From the NCBI GenBank assembly GCA_027574665.1, contig CM050651.1, positions 4,961,501 to 5,025,500 of the forward strand: a stretch of 64,000 bases of DNA. Direction: 5' to 3'. The notes below the pieces were generated by a model. That model made no database searches and was not told where the DNA came from. It worked only from the letters and a program-made list of their open reading frames with translations. Below are positions 1-12,900 of this stretch, piece after piece. This DNA comes from Rhynochetos jubatus. Taxonomy: Eukaryota > Chordata > Aves > Eurypygiformes > Rhynochetidae. A program made the position numbers and the translations under genes. Position 1 is the stretch's first letter, and each line of letters opens with the position of its first letter.

Positions 1-570
1 CTTGGGACCACCATGGATTTGGCCAGTAAAAAAAAAAATCTACTGGTTGAAAAAGATGTGAAGTTCTCTGAATATCTGTTTTGAATGTCTGTTTTCCTCT
101 TGCTAATATTTTTCATGCTAATGTTTAAAAGTTTTTTGTTAAGGACACAAAGCTCAGAATTATTTTCAAAAGAGAAGAGCACATGAATATGACACAAAGT
201 AATGCACAACACTGCTGGGCAATCAATATAAAATGAAACAATTTATACAAGATTCACCTGTGGCTACTACCAGGATTTTCTGCTAGAGAGTAGGTACACA
301 TTATGTGATAAAAATTTTAATTTTGTCTGCACTGGCTGGAAAACAGCTGACTATGAGCTACAGCCCTGGAAAAAAGGTCAGTTGATTGTTCTCTATGCAA
401 CCACCCATGGGCTGCACTAGGCACAGATACCCCACAAGCCTGCCGACGTCTCTAGAAAACTCCAGGTGGTTACAGAGAGCTCAGAACTGTGCTCCTTGAG
501 TCAAAGTTTCCTCCTCCTGTCTCTTGCTACTTCTTTTTTTAGTCTTCTGGTCTAAACATATCCACCTAAC
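1..570. other. Unique non-coding DNA
   Basis: No gene or recognisable repeat seen. The interval is AT-rich with short A runs near its start. Confidence 0.5.
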
Positions 571-642
571 CCAGTTCATCACTCCAAACCTTCCCACATA
601 GGGTTTCTTGTCCACCAGCTGCAGCAATGAGGGAATCTCATC
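571..642 (-). CDS. Possible 24-codon internal exon, unidentified
   Basis: Read on the minus strand, this block is open for exactly 24 codons in phase 0. It begins Asp-Glu-Ile-Pro and ends Val-Met-Asn-Trp, with CTG/CAG/GTG/AAG-rich codons unlike the flanking AT-rich DNA. It is preceded by AAG (a usable but poor acceptor, with a pyrimidine stretch about 15 bases upstream) and followed by GTTAGG, a weak donor. The frame stays open on both sides (481-681), so the exon edges are inference. An ATG six bases upstream of the block, followed by AAG, could instead make it a first coding exon. I do not recognise the peptide. It could equally be a relic of a processed pseudogene or chance. Only the open frame and the splice-like dinucleotides are seen; function is unknown. 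Confidence 0.2.
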
Positions 643-3600
643 CTTCATAATCCCCGAGGAACAGTTAAAAGCACGTGTCATGCTGTTAGCACCTGATGTT
701 TCAATGATTTTACATCAGTTGACTAGCGATATTTGTAGTGATGTGTTGAAAATTAACATACGGTGGCATTATTCTTCTTTCAGAAGCCCAGGAAGAAAGC
801 AATTGTATGTTCTTTATACCTTCCAGCACATTTGCCAAAATAACCACAGGGCACTGTGCCACAAGTCCCTAACGTGTTGCTCCAGTCACTTAAAAATAAT
901 ACACCCCCCCCGAAATGTCTAGTGACTACAGAAACCTTACATCAACCAGTATCCTTCCTGCCAGTGGGTACATGTAATTACACACAACCTCGTGAACCCA
1001 AGCGCTTCGTTCGAAGGAATGAAATGGTGCAAAAACCAGCTGTATTGCCTGCATGAGAGGAGAGGGAGAGGGGCAGCTGCACACAACAATCACATAAGAA
1101 ACTGGAACATCTCCACACTTCCACCAAAGCCCCCGATGGCATGGCGCACCCCACAGCACCGCAGCTGTACCACACCCAGAGCAGAGAACGTCGACCCAGC
1201 CCTTGACTTCCAACAAGTTTACAGATCTTCACGGTTAGAAAACCATGATTTTTTTTGCTGACAGTGTGCAAACAGGGTTACCTTTATGTACCTCCAGTCC
1301 ATTTACTCATCAGCTGAACTATTTACTTTTCAAGCTGTGACAAAAGCTTAGGTACAAATTAACTTTGTGGCATACGTGCTGCAACTGTCAACCTGCCCAA
1401 GTCCAGTCCCTCATGAGCTGCTGGCTACAGTGGAGTGAATTATATTGCTGCTTACTCCATGTAGCAATAAACCTCTTCCTCCTGGTAGCTCCTTATCTTG
1501 CTTCCTCCTGACACTGGATGCTATCTGTTCCAGAAACTTTCTGATTTTTAGCCTGAACTGTGAGTGCACAAAAATTCCCCCAACCTATCTCCAGTTTTTA
1601 ACCATTTTCTTGCCTTCCCTGCTGGATTTGTATCTCTCCTCCTGAAGCTGGCTCTCCACCTCACCGCTTGCATTATGCCGATGCTGCCTTCACCATAATT
1701 CTAGCCTGAGATTAGCCACTATTACCGCGTCTCTAATTATAAAAACATCAGAGAGGAGAGCTTCTGTAGATAGGAAGCTATTAATACCATTGTAGTAGTT
1801 GTGTGTATTTATGGCTATCATGTAGAGAACATTCTGCAAATAAATTAAAAGTGATATTTTTATACAGGTACAAGAATTGCAACAGTAGAAAATTAAAATA
1901 CCTATTCACATTACTGCCAACAGGGTAGCACAATAATGACAGCAATGTTATCAATCTGTAACTATGTCTTATTAAGTCATTTAAACATTTTTAACATAAA
2001 GCGTATAATGAACAAAAAGAACATGTACCAAGCCAAAAATCAAGTGATAAATAAATGTAACAAAAGGGCAGATATTCTGCAAAAAAAATTAACTGAAGAT
2101 CAAGTTTAAATCAAAACTAAAAGTACATTAAAAGTTGACAAATGATGCTATTGAAAGTCAGGAAAATATAATATAGAAGATACCAAAAGAAAAAAATGTG
2201 TTAAAAAAATGCTTTTTACTATATATATTTATAGCTCCTACAGTTCAGAAAAGAGTAGACACAATTTATAAACAGAATTGATATTCTGGGCAAGTCTACA
2301 AAAAGAAGTCAAATCATATAAATGTGATTGCACATGGAGAAAAGCAGGCAGTGGCTCTCGTACTTGCTGTAATCAAAAATTTAGGCCACTGGACTGAGAA
2401 GTGGTAGTCTGGTAATAAAACGCATGCTCTGCCTGACTTGCAGAGACCAGGGACCAGTTGTTACCCAGGTTTTCTGATAGGTAAAGTAAGCAGTAAAAAA
2501 CTAAAAAGAGTTGAAGAACTGCATATAGGAAAAGCATGCAACCTGTGGAAAAAAAAAATCTAGTTTTGCTCTGGAAGGTGTTGATTATACAATAAATTAC
2601 AATGGACATTTTAAAACTCTCAAACACTACTCTAGAAGTAGGAAAAGAGAAGCAATATTTGAAACATGAAGTACTTACGAGCAAAAAAATCTAAACAAGA
2701 GGATTAAAAACAATCCTTTTTGACTTCTTTGTTTGTAATAAAAGATTAGTATGCATCCAGTTACAGAGATGATGCAGGCAGAGAAATACAAAGGCAAAAA
2801 CTGAGAACACCAACAGGAATTACAGATCTGTATGTCATCTGCGTGTAAGCGATAACATAAGCCACAGGAATGAAGCAATGCATGAAAAGGCTAGTAAAAA
2901 CAAGCAGTCCCAAAACAACAACAACACTGAAACAACAACTGCAACATCCAACTGCCCCCTCCTCCCAGAGTCCATCACCTGAAACGCGTGTTCAGAAAGA
3001 CATGACCCAACAGGAGTGAGCTGCCCTAGACATCAAATACTGCTGTCAGCCAAGGTACGAGGTACTCTAAGAGCATTTGCTGTGCCTGATCCAATACGCT
3101 GAATGCATAGATGAAATAAAGCCAGATCACATGAAACTCGCTTGCATTAGCTACATGAAGGTCATTACAGACTTTAGTAAAAGTCTGAGTCCCCTGCTTT
3201 GATCCCTGACTGAAATGAGTTGAAACAGTTAAGAAATGCAAGAAGAGCTAGCTTCGGCAGTGTGTTCCAGGGCTGTCAAGAAAATAACAGCCAGAAGCAA
3301 ACAGGACAGTAAGGAGTACCAGAATCAGATTTCTTTAATACTGGAGTGCTTTACTGTAGGTAGCACAAAGGTTAAACACATTCTGACCAAAAGAGCCCAG
3401 ACTATCATAATATGAAACTGAGTGAAAGTAATCAAATATTCCCAAAGGTGTAAAATATGTTCCACAGTGTGTCATACCTGCTAGGGGAAATCACATCACA
3501 AATACTTTTAAATTTAAAAGAAAAATCATTACATTCTAGGACGCATGTATATATTTCAGAATGAAGAACAGGGAAACATGTCTTAAGCAATACGACAAAT

Positions 3601-4531
3601 ACTGAAAAGCTAATACTGTGTTACGATTACTTCATTCAGGTAAACATGTAGCACTGCATTCAGTTCAAGCAAGTTTCCATTAGACTGTACAGTCCATGTA
3701 GGTGTGTTCCCATGCCCCTCCATTATCCCATGAATCTCTGAGAACATTTTCATGAGACAACATCCCAGCTGCAAGCTGAATTTGCCTCCCTGAGTCCTGG
3801 AGTAGTTATCTGGCAACCCAACAGCAGAAACTGCTTCAGCACAGATGAGAAGAAATTGTTCCTAAAGGACAAAACAGCAGCCAGGGACTGTCAAGACGCA
3901 GATAACCTCTCCGGAGTCACTTCCCTGGGCTGTGCTCTCATGTCAGTGGCAGTGAGCAGAGTACACATTTACAATATCTCTGGAAGATAATACCATTTCC
4001 TTCCCAGAGCTGGATATAGCAACTTCTAGTAAGAAGGTGGCTGACCTCAGTATAGCCTGACATAGGAACCCTTACACAGAATTTGGGGGGGGGGAAGCAA
4101 AAAGTAACAACTGTTGAAGAACCAAAACAAAAGCTGTAATTTTAAGTAACAATGTCTATTTTGAAAAGAGAAAGAAAATAAATTTGGTATACAGTATGCA
4201 CAGATGGCATTGAGTACTTGCAAACTTTTCCATTTGCTGTCAACATCTCTCTCAGTGCTATTGAACCATGAAGCCATCAACTAAATGAAAGCAGGATGTT
4301 AGACTGAAGTGGAAAGTAAAGACATAACCCGAAGGTCATGGTGACAAAGGAGACACAAAGTGACCCTTGTTATGAAATAACTCCAAACACTGAATAGTCA
4401 ACAAAGCTATCATTTTAATAGAAGTGAAGCACTGCTGCTACAGTCTGTAACAAAATGTATTATGACTCACAAGAGGCAAATATTAATCAGAAGTTGCCTC
4501 TCAAGAAGTCTCTTACATGACACACCTTTGC
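643..4531. other. Unique non-coding DNA
   Basis: Only short, compositionally ordinary reading frames. A slightly GC-richer patch at about 1000-1220 has open frames on both strands but no convincing splice sites or protein-like sequence. A CAA-rich simple stretch lies at about 2911-2945 and a run of ten G at 4084-4093. No CR1 or LTR similarity seen. Confidence 0.5.
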
Positions 4532-4577
4532 AAAGTGTTTTATATATAAACACTTTTTTAAAGTGTTTTATATAAAC
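4532..4577. repeat. AT-rich palindrome plus direct repeat
   Basis: A near-perfect palindrome of about 25 bases (4532-4556) has arms AAAGTGTTTTATA and TATAAACACTTT. It is followed at 4560-4577 by a second direct copy of the left arm, AAAGTGTTTTATATAAAC. The block can fold as a hairpin in two alternative registers. No transposon ends or target-site repeat were found around it, so it is recorded as a local repeat only. Confidence 0.7.
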
Positions 4578-7500
4578 ATGCATTAGTCATTACACAATAG
4601 GATGCTCCAGAAGTATTAATTTCTGGAAAGTCTTCCTTTTACGCGCTATGGGTATTTGGTGCAGCACTCGAGAGTATTTTAGATTTCACGTTAAGGTTTG
4701 AATAAATCACATGATGTTGCCAGTAGATAGTATTTGTGAATGTTTTGACTCTATTCTATTTCTGTGGCACACATCGCTTCTGAGTTTCCTTGCTGCCCAG
4801 ATCCAGAGAGATGGAACCAAGAATCAACTCCTGTCTTTTTTCCACAGAAGGGAGGAGGACAGAAGGGGGAGAAAACCCCACTAACCTCGTAATTCTATGT
4901 ATAATGCATAGAGGAAGATGAACATGCCTAACAACACATGGAGGGGGTTTCCCTTCTTTTCCCTCTCTGCTTACCTTCCTCCCGACCCACTCATCAGGCC
5001 ATGAAGACTAGGAAATTCACCTATCTTTCAGGTTCTCCTGTAGCGGGCTGACACACAGAGGATATGAGGAAAGAAGAGAAGTATTTGACAGGAGTTTTCA
5101 GAACAAAAGTCACCCAACTGGCCAAGCAAAAACTGTCTGTGAATGTGGAGGTGGTAGAATCGTGTAAGGCAGCATCCTCAGGATCTCATTCGCCCTTTCT
5201 GTTCACGTTCCCGTTCATGCCTCAATCCCTGCAGGCAGACAATGGCAGCTTTCATATGGAAGATTTTTTAGGTGTAACTAGAATGGTAAACATGGTATTA
5301 CATAGCTGTTAGAGTAAGCTGAAAGGCTATATGATCTACATCTACGTTTCCATGGTGGCTGGCACTGCGGCGGCACACAAACCCGCACTCATCAGCTCAT
5401 CGGTGTACGGCAGAAGGGAGAACAGGTTTTGTACAGTTTTGTTCATTGCTCAAAATGAGGAAATAATTTCTGCAAAAATAGCTCAGTGAAAGTGACTCAC
5501 ACACAAAACTACAACAATCTTTTTGTAAATACTTCTGTCTACTGCTTACATAAGCAGAAGCCTTACATCCCTCTGTAAGTAATGACCAAGTTTAGCACTT
5601 CATAATGTTGTACCTGACGGAGTTCTCCAAATTACACTGTAAATTTACTTCACACTGTTTCTACAGAGTCTATTAATCCAACTGTTGCACACCACAAGTA
5701 CAACACCTTTTCATAGCAGCAATACTGTCTTTATCGCTTTTTTTCCCGGAAATGGACCTCTGTGCATACAACATGAAGGAGAAAGAAAGATTATTCTGAT
5801 AGCAAAGCTAGTAAAAACATCTGCCCACTAAAGACACCAAATCATGTTACAGGCAAGCCACACTGTGCTAAAGCAGAGCCTCTATCAGGGCTTTTGCACA
5901 GATGGTATCACAGATTTTTAAATTATTATTAGATAATTGTGCTCCTCTCAAACCAAATATAGCCCATCTTAAAACATCTTTTAGGCAGCGCTGCATTACA
6001 AGTGGGTTCCTGAAACCATCAGAAATATTCCTTTGCCTTTAAGGTAGATGGCATGAAATGTTAGTGAAAGACAAGAAGTACTGTTAACATGGGAAAATAA
6101 TGGAAATAAAAATAAATGTAGCATATTACTCTTAAAAACAAAGGTTTTTTAACAGTGTGTCTGTATACATATGAAATAAAAATATATAAATTCTAAATAA
6201 TAATTTACATATTCTTAGTAACAAATTTCTGAATTACCAAGATGGTCATAGAGAAAAACCCACGTGCTTTATTTTGCACTGTACAGGCAGCAACTTCATT
6301 TGAAAACCCTATCCTATAATTTCTTTCTGTTCAGTGCAGTGAACCATTGAAAGTGAAAGAATTTACTGAGCTGAACAGAAATAAAAAAATAAAGTAAAAG
6401 CCCCTTAAGATAGCAAAAAATGTGCCCGAAGCAGTAGCTTTTTATACATTTAACTCCCATCTCTCCCATTACGTTTAATTAGATGGATCCTTATACATTT
6501 GCTCTGGTACCATCACTCTTCTACACACTTAGATCTGACACAGTCTTTTACCTTCTCACCTCCCCACATGGGTTGGGTACCTGCTGGAAGTTGGTGTTAG
6601 GCAATGTGTTCACAAGTTCCCATCAAGGATTTTGTCACTTTGAAATTATGTATTTTACATGTTATGGAAAGCATTTGTTCAAAAAAAACTATCCCACGTT
6701 AGCAAATTTACTAGCATGCTAACTTGTCTATGGCAGCTACCACTATCGTCATGAATGCTAGCCCCCAGTTGAGAGGTGGGAGTAAATGACTTAGAAAGTG
6801 ATAATAGAGGTCATGCTATTCAGTGGGATGCCACTTCTTGTTCTGCTTATCATGATCTAGTTCCTATCCATCCATTCCTCCCACCTCTTCTCTACAGCAG
6901 CTTTGGTGGTCTGCTGCATACTGAGCAGCAGATGTTCTTTTCCTGATATCACATGCAAATTTTTCAAGCAGCTGCAGAGTTGATATTATCATATGAGAAA
7001 CCTCATGACTGACTTTCCTTGCTGTCACTAATTTGCTTTCCTGCTTTTCTTTGGAGCCTAAGAATTTACTACTACATATACAATAATAATAGTTTTAATT
7101 TTTATTGTTGCTACTGCTGTTATTTCAATTTATCTGCTTGACAATAGAGCACAAATAACTTAGTGCCTGTCTTCCTCATCTCAAGTACTGACTGCTGTAT
7201 TCTCTTTAAACCTTGCTAAGTTTCTTTGTAATTCCTTGACTTAGAAACTTTGTCTCCTCTGCGTTTGAACCTACAGGATATCTGTGAGTGAAACTTCCCT
7301 TAAACTAGCTAGCTTGAGAGACAGTTGCAGCACTGATGAAGCTGCAACTCAAAAGATAACATCACCCAATTCCCTTGATTTTTTTTTTTTTTTTCTGTTT
7401 CTATTCCTTTTCTTTTTAGTATAGCAATTGGAGTTGTGAGAAATTCTATTTGATTTATAATTGGCTTATTTTTAAAATGTTGGCTTTGATTTACATGGAC

Positions 7501-9760
7501 TTTTCATGAACTTATAAACACTGCTTTGCTGCAAAAATATCCAGGTACAAAACAATTCTCAATCTACTGGGAAATGATGAATTTTGACTTTTGCTTTGAA
7601 AACTGGCAGAACCTGCCTAAGGGAATTGGCAAACTTCTGCTTATTTTCATACTCTAAGTCCTTTTACATGGACTTAGCAGTTTACATACTTGCCTGTTAT
7701 GACGTAGGCTTCAGTTCAAAGGTGTAGCTATAGTTTTGACCTAACGAAGTACAAACATTCCTTGTTATAGGTATCAATATTCTGCGGTAAGCATTGTACA
7801 GAGGAAAATAACCCAGTGGAAACAGAGAACTGCAATACATACGGTCTAGCAATTTACTTTTATATTTCACCACCACATGGCTTCTCCTTTAGGTGAAAGG
7901 AACAAAGCCTTATCTAATTACTTCAACTACTGTGACTCCCTGCTGTTAACCGAGATGTATTATATAGAGGGGACATTTCACAGTGGCTGCATTTTATCTC
8001 TGCCCAAATCTCCTCTGCATGTTAGTAGAAACAAGACCTTTGTGCTAAGCAAACTGTGCTCTGTGTCCCAAATAACAAGTTCAATGTTGTAAAAACAACA
8101 TATACTACACACAGAAAAGAATCTCCACCAAAAAAGCTTATAATTGGCACTACCCCTCTATTAAAATCACCTCCCTTCTATTCATACAAAAATGTTCAGC
8201 CAAACAAATGAGGGAAAGCACACACTTTTATTCCAACTCACTTAATACATTCACAAAGTATGCAAATGCTTTGTATTAGCAGTTAAAGCTGACGATTTCT
8301 CATCTGCTACCAGAAGTCAAAACCAATGTTTGGAACTCCAGAACCGCATTCACTTTTTTTCCAATAGCGTGTCTGTGCTCATGTACACTATTGGATAAAG
8401 CTTTACAGATTCTGCCATGCTTGGTAACATTTTTCAGTTACCTCACTGCTGCTTGGAGGAGCAGAGTGCTGCATGCGCATTATCAATCATTCCCACGGCT
8501 TTGGAAAGACAACGCAATTCAGGAAAAGGTAGTGATGTGGACTGTAAGTCAGCCTCGTCAAACGGAGTGTGGGTGCAGTGAAAATGATGCAGGTGTGAAG
8601 CCTTCTATCACAAATCTAGCTTGGACAACAAAATTGCATCATTCCAGCTATGCATTGCCTGTTTGACAGATCATCTAAGCTGCAAAAATATTTTCTTACT
8701 CTGATGAAGTAAGTATATGCATATTTTAGACAGAGGTGCTTGTGGGAATAAGGCCCCATACCTCACGGAAATCCAAGAATAATTAATTAACCAAAGAAGT
8801 AAGACTACTACTACTTTTTTCTGTCAGAAGACAATAAAGTAATTGCATGCAATGGTTTAAACTGGTGAACTCTTCCTACTTGTATTAAATTATATTTATA
8901 CTGAAGTGGCTTTTAAATGTTGTTAAGTAACTTTTCAACTAATACTGTCAAATTATCAGGTACTGCAAGACTTTGGTCTTACAGACATTTATGTTTGAGA
9001 GACACCACTAACAAAGATTTTACAAAGAAAGTGTACTTCTTTTTCTGAACTTTATCTATATTTAGCTAATTTCTTTAGTTTTACACTTAGGAGAGGAGAA
9101 CAGCTTATTCTCCATGTTTGACAAAGTAGGATTATATGGATATTTAATCCTGGATTAAGCTAACAATTATTATTACCAGGATAAATAATCTTGTATTGAT
9201 GATATTTCAGAGACGCATTATGAATGGTGAAAAGGCTTCTTGTTTTCCTGTAGTCAAATAGTATTTGATGTCAAATTCAGCATCTCTCTCTGAAAAAACA
9301 ACAAAAAAAAACCCACCAAAACAAAACCTCAACAGAAAAATTCTTATTCCTCCATTCACCCACCTTAGTACGAGGGCTAGACTACCAAACCAAATTAAAG
9401 GATCTCTTTGGAGTATCTTCATTCAGGACTGAGCCCCCTGACCATCAATAGACTCCAGACAGGTCTCATAGTATCACGAAAGGACAGAAAGACAATGTTC
9501 CAGTCCATTGAGGGGGAACACTAACATTCTAATTTCTAATATATGCCTTTTCCAATTTCTTGTCCTCAGCAGTGTCATTCACATCAATTTGTTTTAGCTA
9601 AGAAGTGCTGAGGAAGAATTACATAATCTGGCTGTTTCTACAGAGGGGAATTATGGCTGCTTTTCACTAACAGAAATTCTGTAAAATAAGTAAGATGAAA
9701 TGTATAATTGAAGATTACAGTGGTGGATCAAATTTGGAAATCAAATGTTCCTTCCAGGAT
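4578..9760. other. Unique non-coding DNA
   Basis: No supported gene. The longest frames (82 aa at 5064-5312, 91 aa at 8391-8666) have no protein-like character. A small cluster of CpGs lies at about 5365-5412. A T15-type homopolymer is at about 7379-7394. The stretch 9121-9190 has short AT-rich inverted repeats around TTAATCC/GGATTAA but no recognisable element. Confidence 0.5.
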
Positions 9761-9929
9761 AATCTTAACTGGTTGCCCAGAGAGGTTGTCTCCACCCTCA
9801 CAGCTTTTAAGACCTTACTGGTTAAACCCCTGAGTAACCTGAGAACCACAGGTGATTCTGCTGAGGAAGGACTAGAGACCTCCTAAGATCCCCTCCAACC
9901 TGAACCATCTATGCCACAATCTTATGAAT
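9761..9929 (+). mobile_element. Old CR1 LINE fragment, 3' end
   Basis: The segment contains the CR1 landmark GGTTGCCCAGAGAGGTTGT near its left end. It ends with a decayed form of the CR1 3' terminus (CCCCTCCAACCTGAACCAT, then degenerate ATTCTRTG-type repeats). This is the last part of the reverse-transcriptase reading frame plus the short 3' UTR, sense on the plus strand and heavily 5'-truncated. Many substitutions and small indels mark it as an older subfamily than the copies at 23.5, 25.6, 46.7 and 59.8 kb. It has no coding capacity left. Confidence 0.85.
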
Positions 9930-12900
9930 CTAATACTCCCGCCCTAGTTTTCAGCATAATCAGCAGTATTCATGAACAAACCCACCAGCATCTCAGGCCT
10001 CTGTGTCTGTAAAACTGGCAATGCTGAACCTATACCATTACACTGTACAAAAATACGGGGAGCTCTCAGGTGCATTTGACTCTGTGATACAGCCAGCCAT
10101 GTTCATGCTGACTTCCTATACTGGGAAACTGCTCTTGGGCCATTCTATCAAGGTCATTGTTCAGAACCAGTGCACTCCGGTAGGAGCTGTATGAACTGTA
10201 CCAATAAAACCCAAATCTCCATTAACTTGCAATGAAGAAAAATAAAATTCTATTGTCTCTGAATGACTAGTACATATTTTTCCCTCCTTAAGACAAAATG
10301 TCACAGCAGAAGACAATCTTACATATTATTTTCTACATTTTAAATGTACAAATTTGTGTTTATGAGTACTGTGTTTATGAACATTGTTACCTGAGCATCT
10401 CCCCCTGCAACATGTAATAATGTGATTTTTATCTACCTTTTATTTTTTCCTCCTGTTTCAGAACAAAGAAACATGCACAGCGAAGTATGTTCTTTTAGTA
10501 GTCTGCTTTGGGCTTATTTCTTTGGAATATTTTTAATATGCACACACTACTACTTACTGCATTACATCACATCAAGGAAATACGCCTTCTGTCAGGAACA
10601 GCAGATAAAAAGGGTGAATAGGCTCAAGTTCCTGAGAGAAACTCATTGTACATGCTCAGATCATTATCAAGATTTACACAGATGAAATACACCCTCAAAG
10701 GAAAATGGTGGTTTTGCAGTGAAGCTGAGGACCATTCTCTTTAAGCTTTTGATAAACCACTTTTTGATAACCCAGATTACCAAAAGATAAATTGTGGACA
10801 AAGATCAAAACCTCATCATTTGATATTCTGTGAGAAGGAAGCATGGAAAGCAAAAGACAAATGAGAGACTTCCACAGTATCTCCACCGATGATAACTACC
10901 CTTCAGAGTTTTGTTTTGGCTGGAAGCTCCTACCGCCTGAAGGCTTCATACAAGCTAGAGGATAAAGGCATTTCTATAGTCTGAGATGAGATTGGGCTAC
11001 ACTAAACTCTTACCAGACTAATAGAAAAAAAAAATAAAATATTCTTAAGAACAGACTGTGTTCATCAATTGTTGGTACATGTACCTTCAGCCCATGACAA
11101 ACTGCAGCTGAAGAGTTCTCCTCTGTCTGCTCTGTAACACCAGCTCAGAAAAGACAGCTAACTGCAAGATCATTCATTTGAGGGGTTCACTCATATTTCA
11201 GAGGAGTGAAGAGAAGGAAAACGGCATAGAAAGAATTCACAGCTCTTTCCCACTCCTCTTCTAGCAGAAGAAAGGAATAGTTTAGTGCCTGTAAATCTAG
11301 AACTGAACTTCCATCCCTACAGTAATCTTGAAATAACCACTGTCAGGGACAAATTAAGGGCCTCAGTAGGATTTGAATAAAGGCTTGTGACCTGGGCATG
11401 ACACGTAGAATTAGTGTGCTGCGTCTTAACAGCCTGACTTCAACATTTGTGAGATATTCTCATATTAGTCCTAAACTGGCAATGGGGCAGAAAGGTTTCT
11501 CCCCTTTTGCTTCCTTACTCCATCCTTACATGTTCAAAGACAGCAAGCGGCCTATGGATCGTAACTGCAATATTCTTTTCATACTTCAAATGTGATACTC
11601 ACACTACTCTTTTACCCTGTAAGGTAGCCTTGGTTTTAAAGCAGGTGGCATTTCAGCTCTCTTGGTTCACTAATTCATTTTTTACTGGGCTTTGGGGAGA
11701 AACTGGGTTTATGCATCTTATTTTCACCTAGGTGCATGCAAATATCACACAGGAAGCTGAAAATCCAACCTGAAATATGGGAAGAAAAATGTTGCAGCAT
11801 TCGGTAATATTTGCATTTTATTTTAACTAATTACTTCCTTTTTCATTGTTTCAGATAAGGGTTAGGACAGCCATCTCACTGTGATTCATCAACAGAAGCC
11901 TGCTTTATCACACAGCTGTATTAAAAAAAACCTTTTGTAACGCTTTATCCTTTAGTAGTTTTAAGAGATCAGCATTCATCATTCCGTATCTTGCTGGGCA
12001 ACACTTCTCTGAGGAAAGCTAGAAATTGAATTGATCTTCCAACTTTATTAAAGTATCAGTAAAGTGGCAAAGTGTTGTTGGTCATGCTTCTCTTGTCATC
12101 TGCTTTCAATCGCGGGCCCTATTGTCATGTACACATAAAGCAACGGTTAGAGCAAACAAGGTAGTTCAGAAAATGGCACTCACCGAAGAACACGGAATGC
12201 TCTATTCAGGACCTTTATTGGGACCTGCTCTTAAATTATGATTGTATCTTCAGTTATTTTATAAACTTATTTTCTGCCTACTACTGAAACAAAGAAAGTG
12301 TTCCCTTCCAAGAAGGGTGGGTCATAAAATTGCTTAGGTTTGGGATACTAGGATTTTCGAAATTACGAAAAAAATAGAGAAGAAATTGTACTAAACCCCT
12401 GCAGTCCTTGTTTCCTAGAGAAGGCTGTGTAGGCAGTATGTGTATATGAGAGAAGTAACTTCTGTTGCATTTTGCTGATAGTTTAAATTACAAATTAATA
12501 TACTAGAACAAGAAACTTCTTAAATGGAGAAATTCAGATCTCCTGAATAAAAAATTAGAGGGTTTAAAAACAATCCCTGCTGATTCCTTCCTTATAATTG
12601 TTCTTACTGAAGCAACTTTTAATGGGTTGCAGATTTAACTCTATGAAATTGCAACAGTGTCCACACAATTGCCTCTAGATCCCTAGTGAAAATGTCCCTG
12701 GGCTACTTCTGAAGTCTACCCGTGTAGACACAGCCTTCAGTCCTTCTACAACCTTCATCTTGATCCCAGACACAGGCTCTGAAGTAACATATAAATGGAA
12801 ATTGTTTATAAACCTTCAGCATAAGGATAAGCCATCTTGAGGCTTCCTCCACAGCTAGTCAACTTATCTAATGTGGATAGTGACTATTTCTTACTGTGGA

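Noticed and set aside
992-1261. GC-richer patch with overlapping frames on both strands
   Set aside because: No splice boundaries, no protein-like pattern, and mutually overlapping frames on both strands are typical of composition.
9121-9190. AT-rich inverted repeats suggesting a MITE
   Set aside because: No terminal inverted repeats with a target-site duplication, and no second copy in the window.
10427-10468. Possible microexon: strong pyrimidine tract and CAG, then a 23-base block and GTATGT
   Set aside because: Good splice sites of this kind arise by chance many times in 64 kb of intronic DNA, and the block is too short to judge coding potential.
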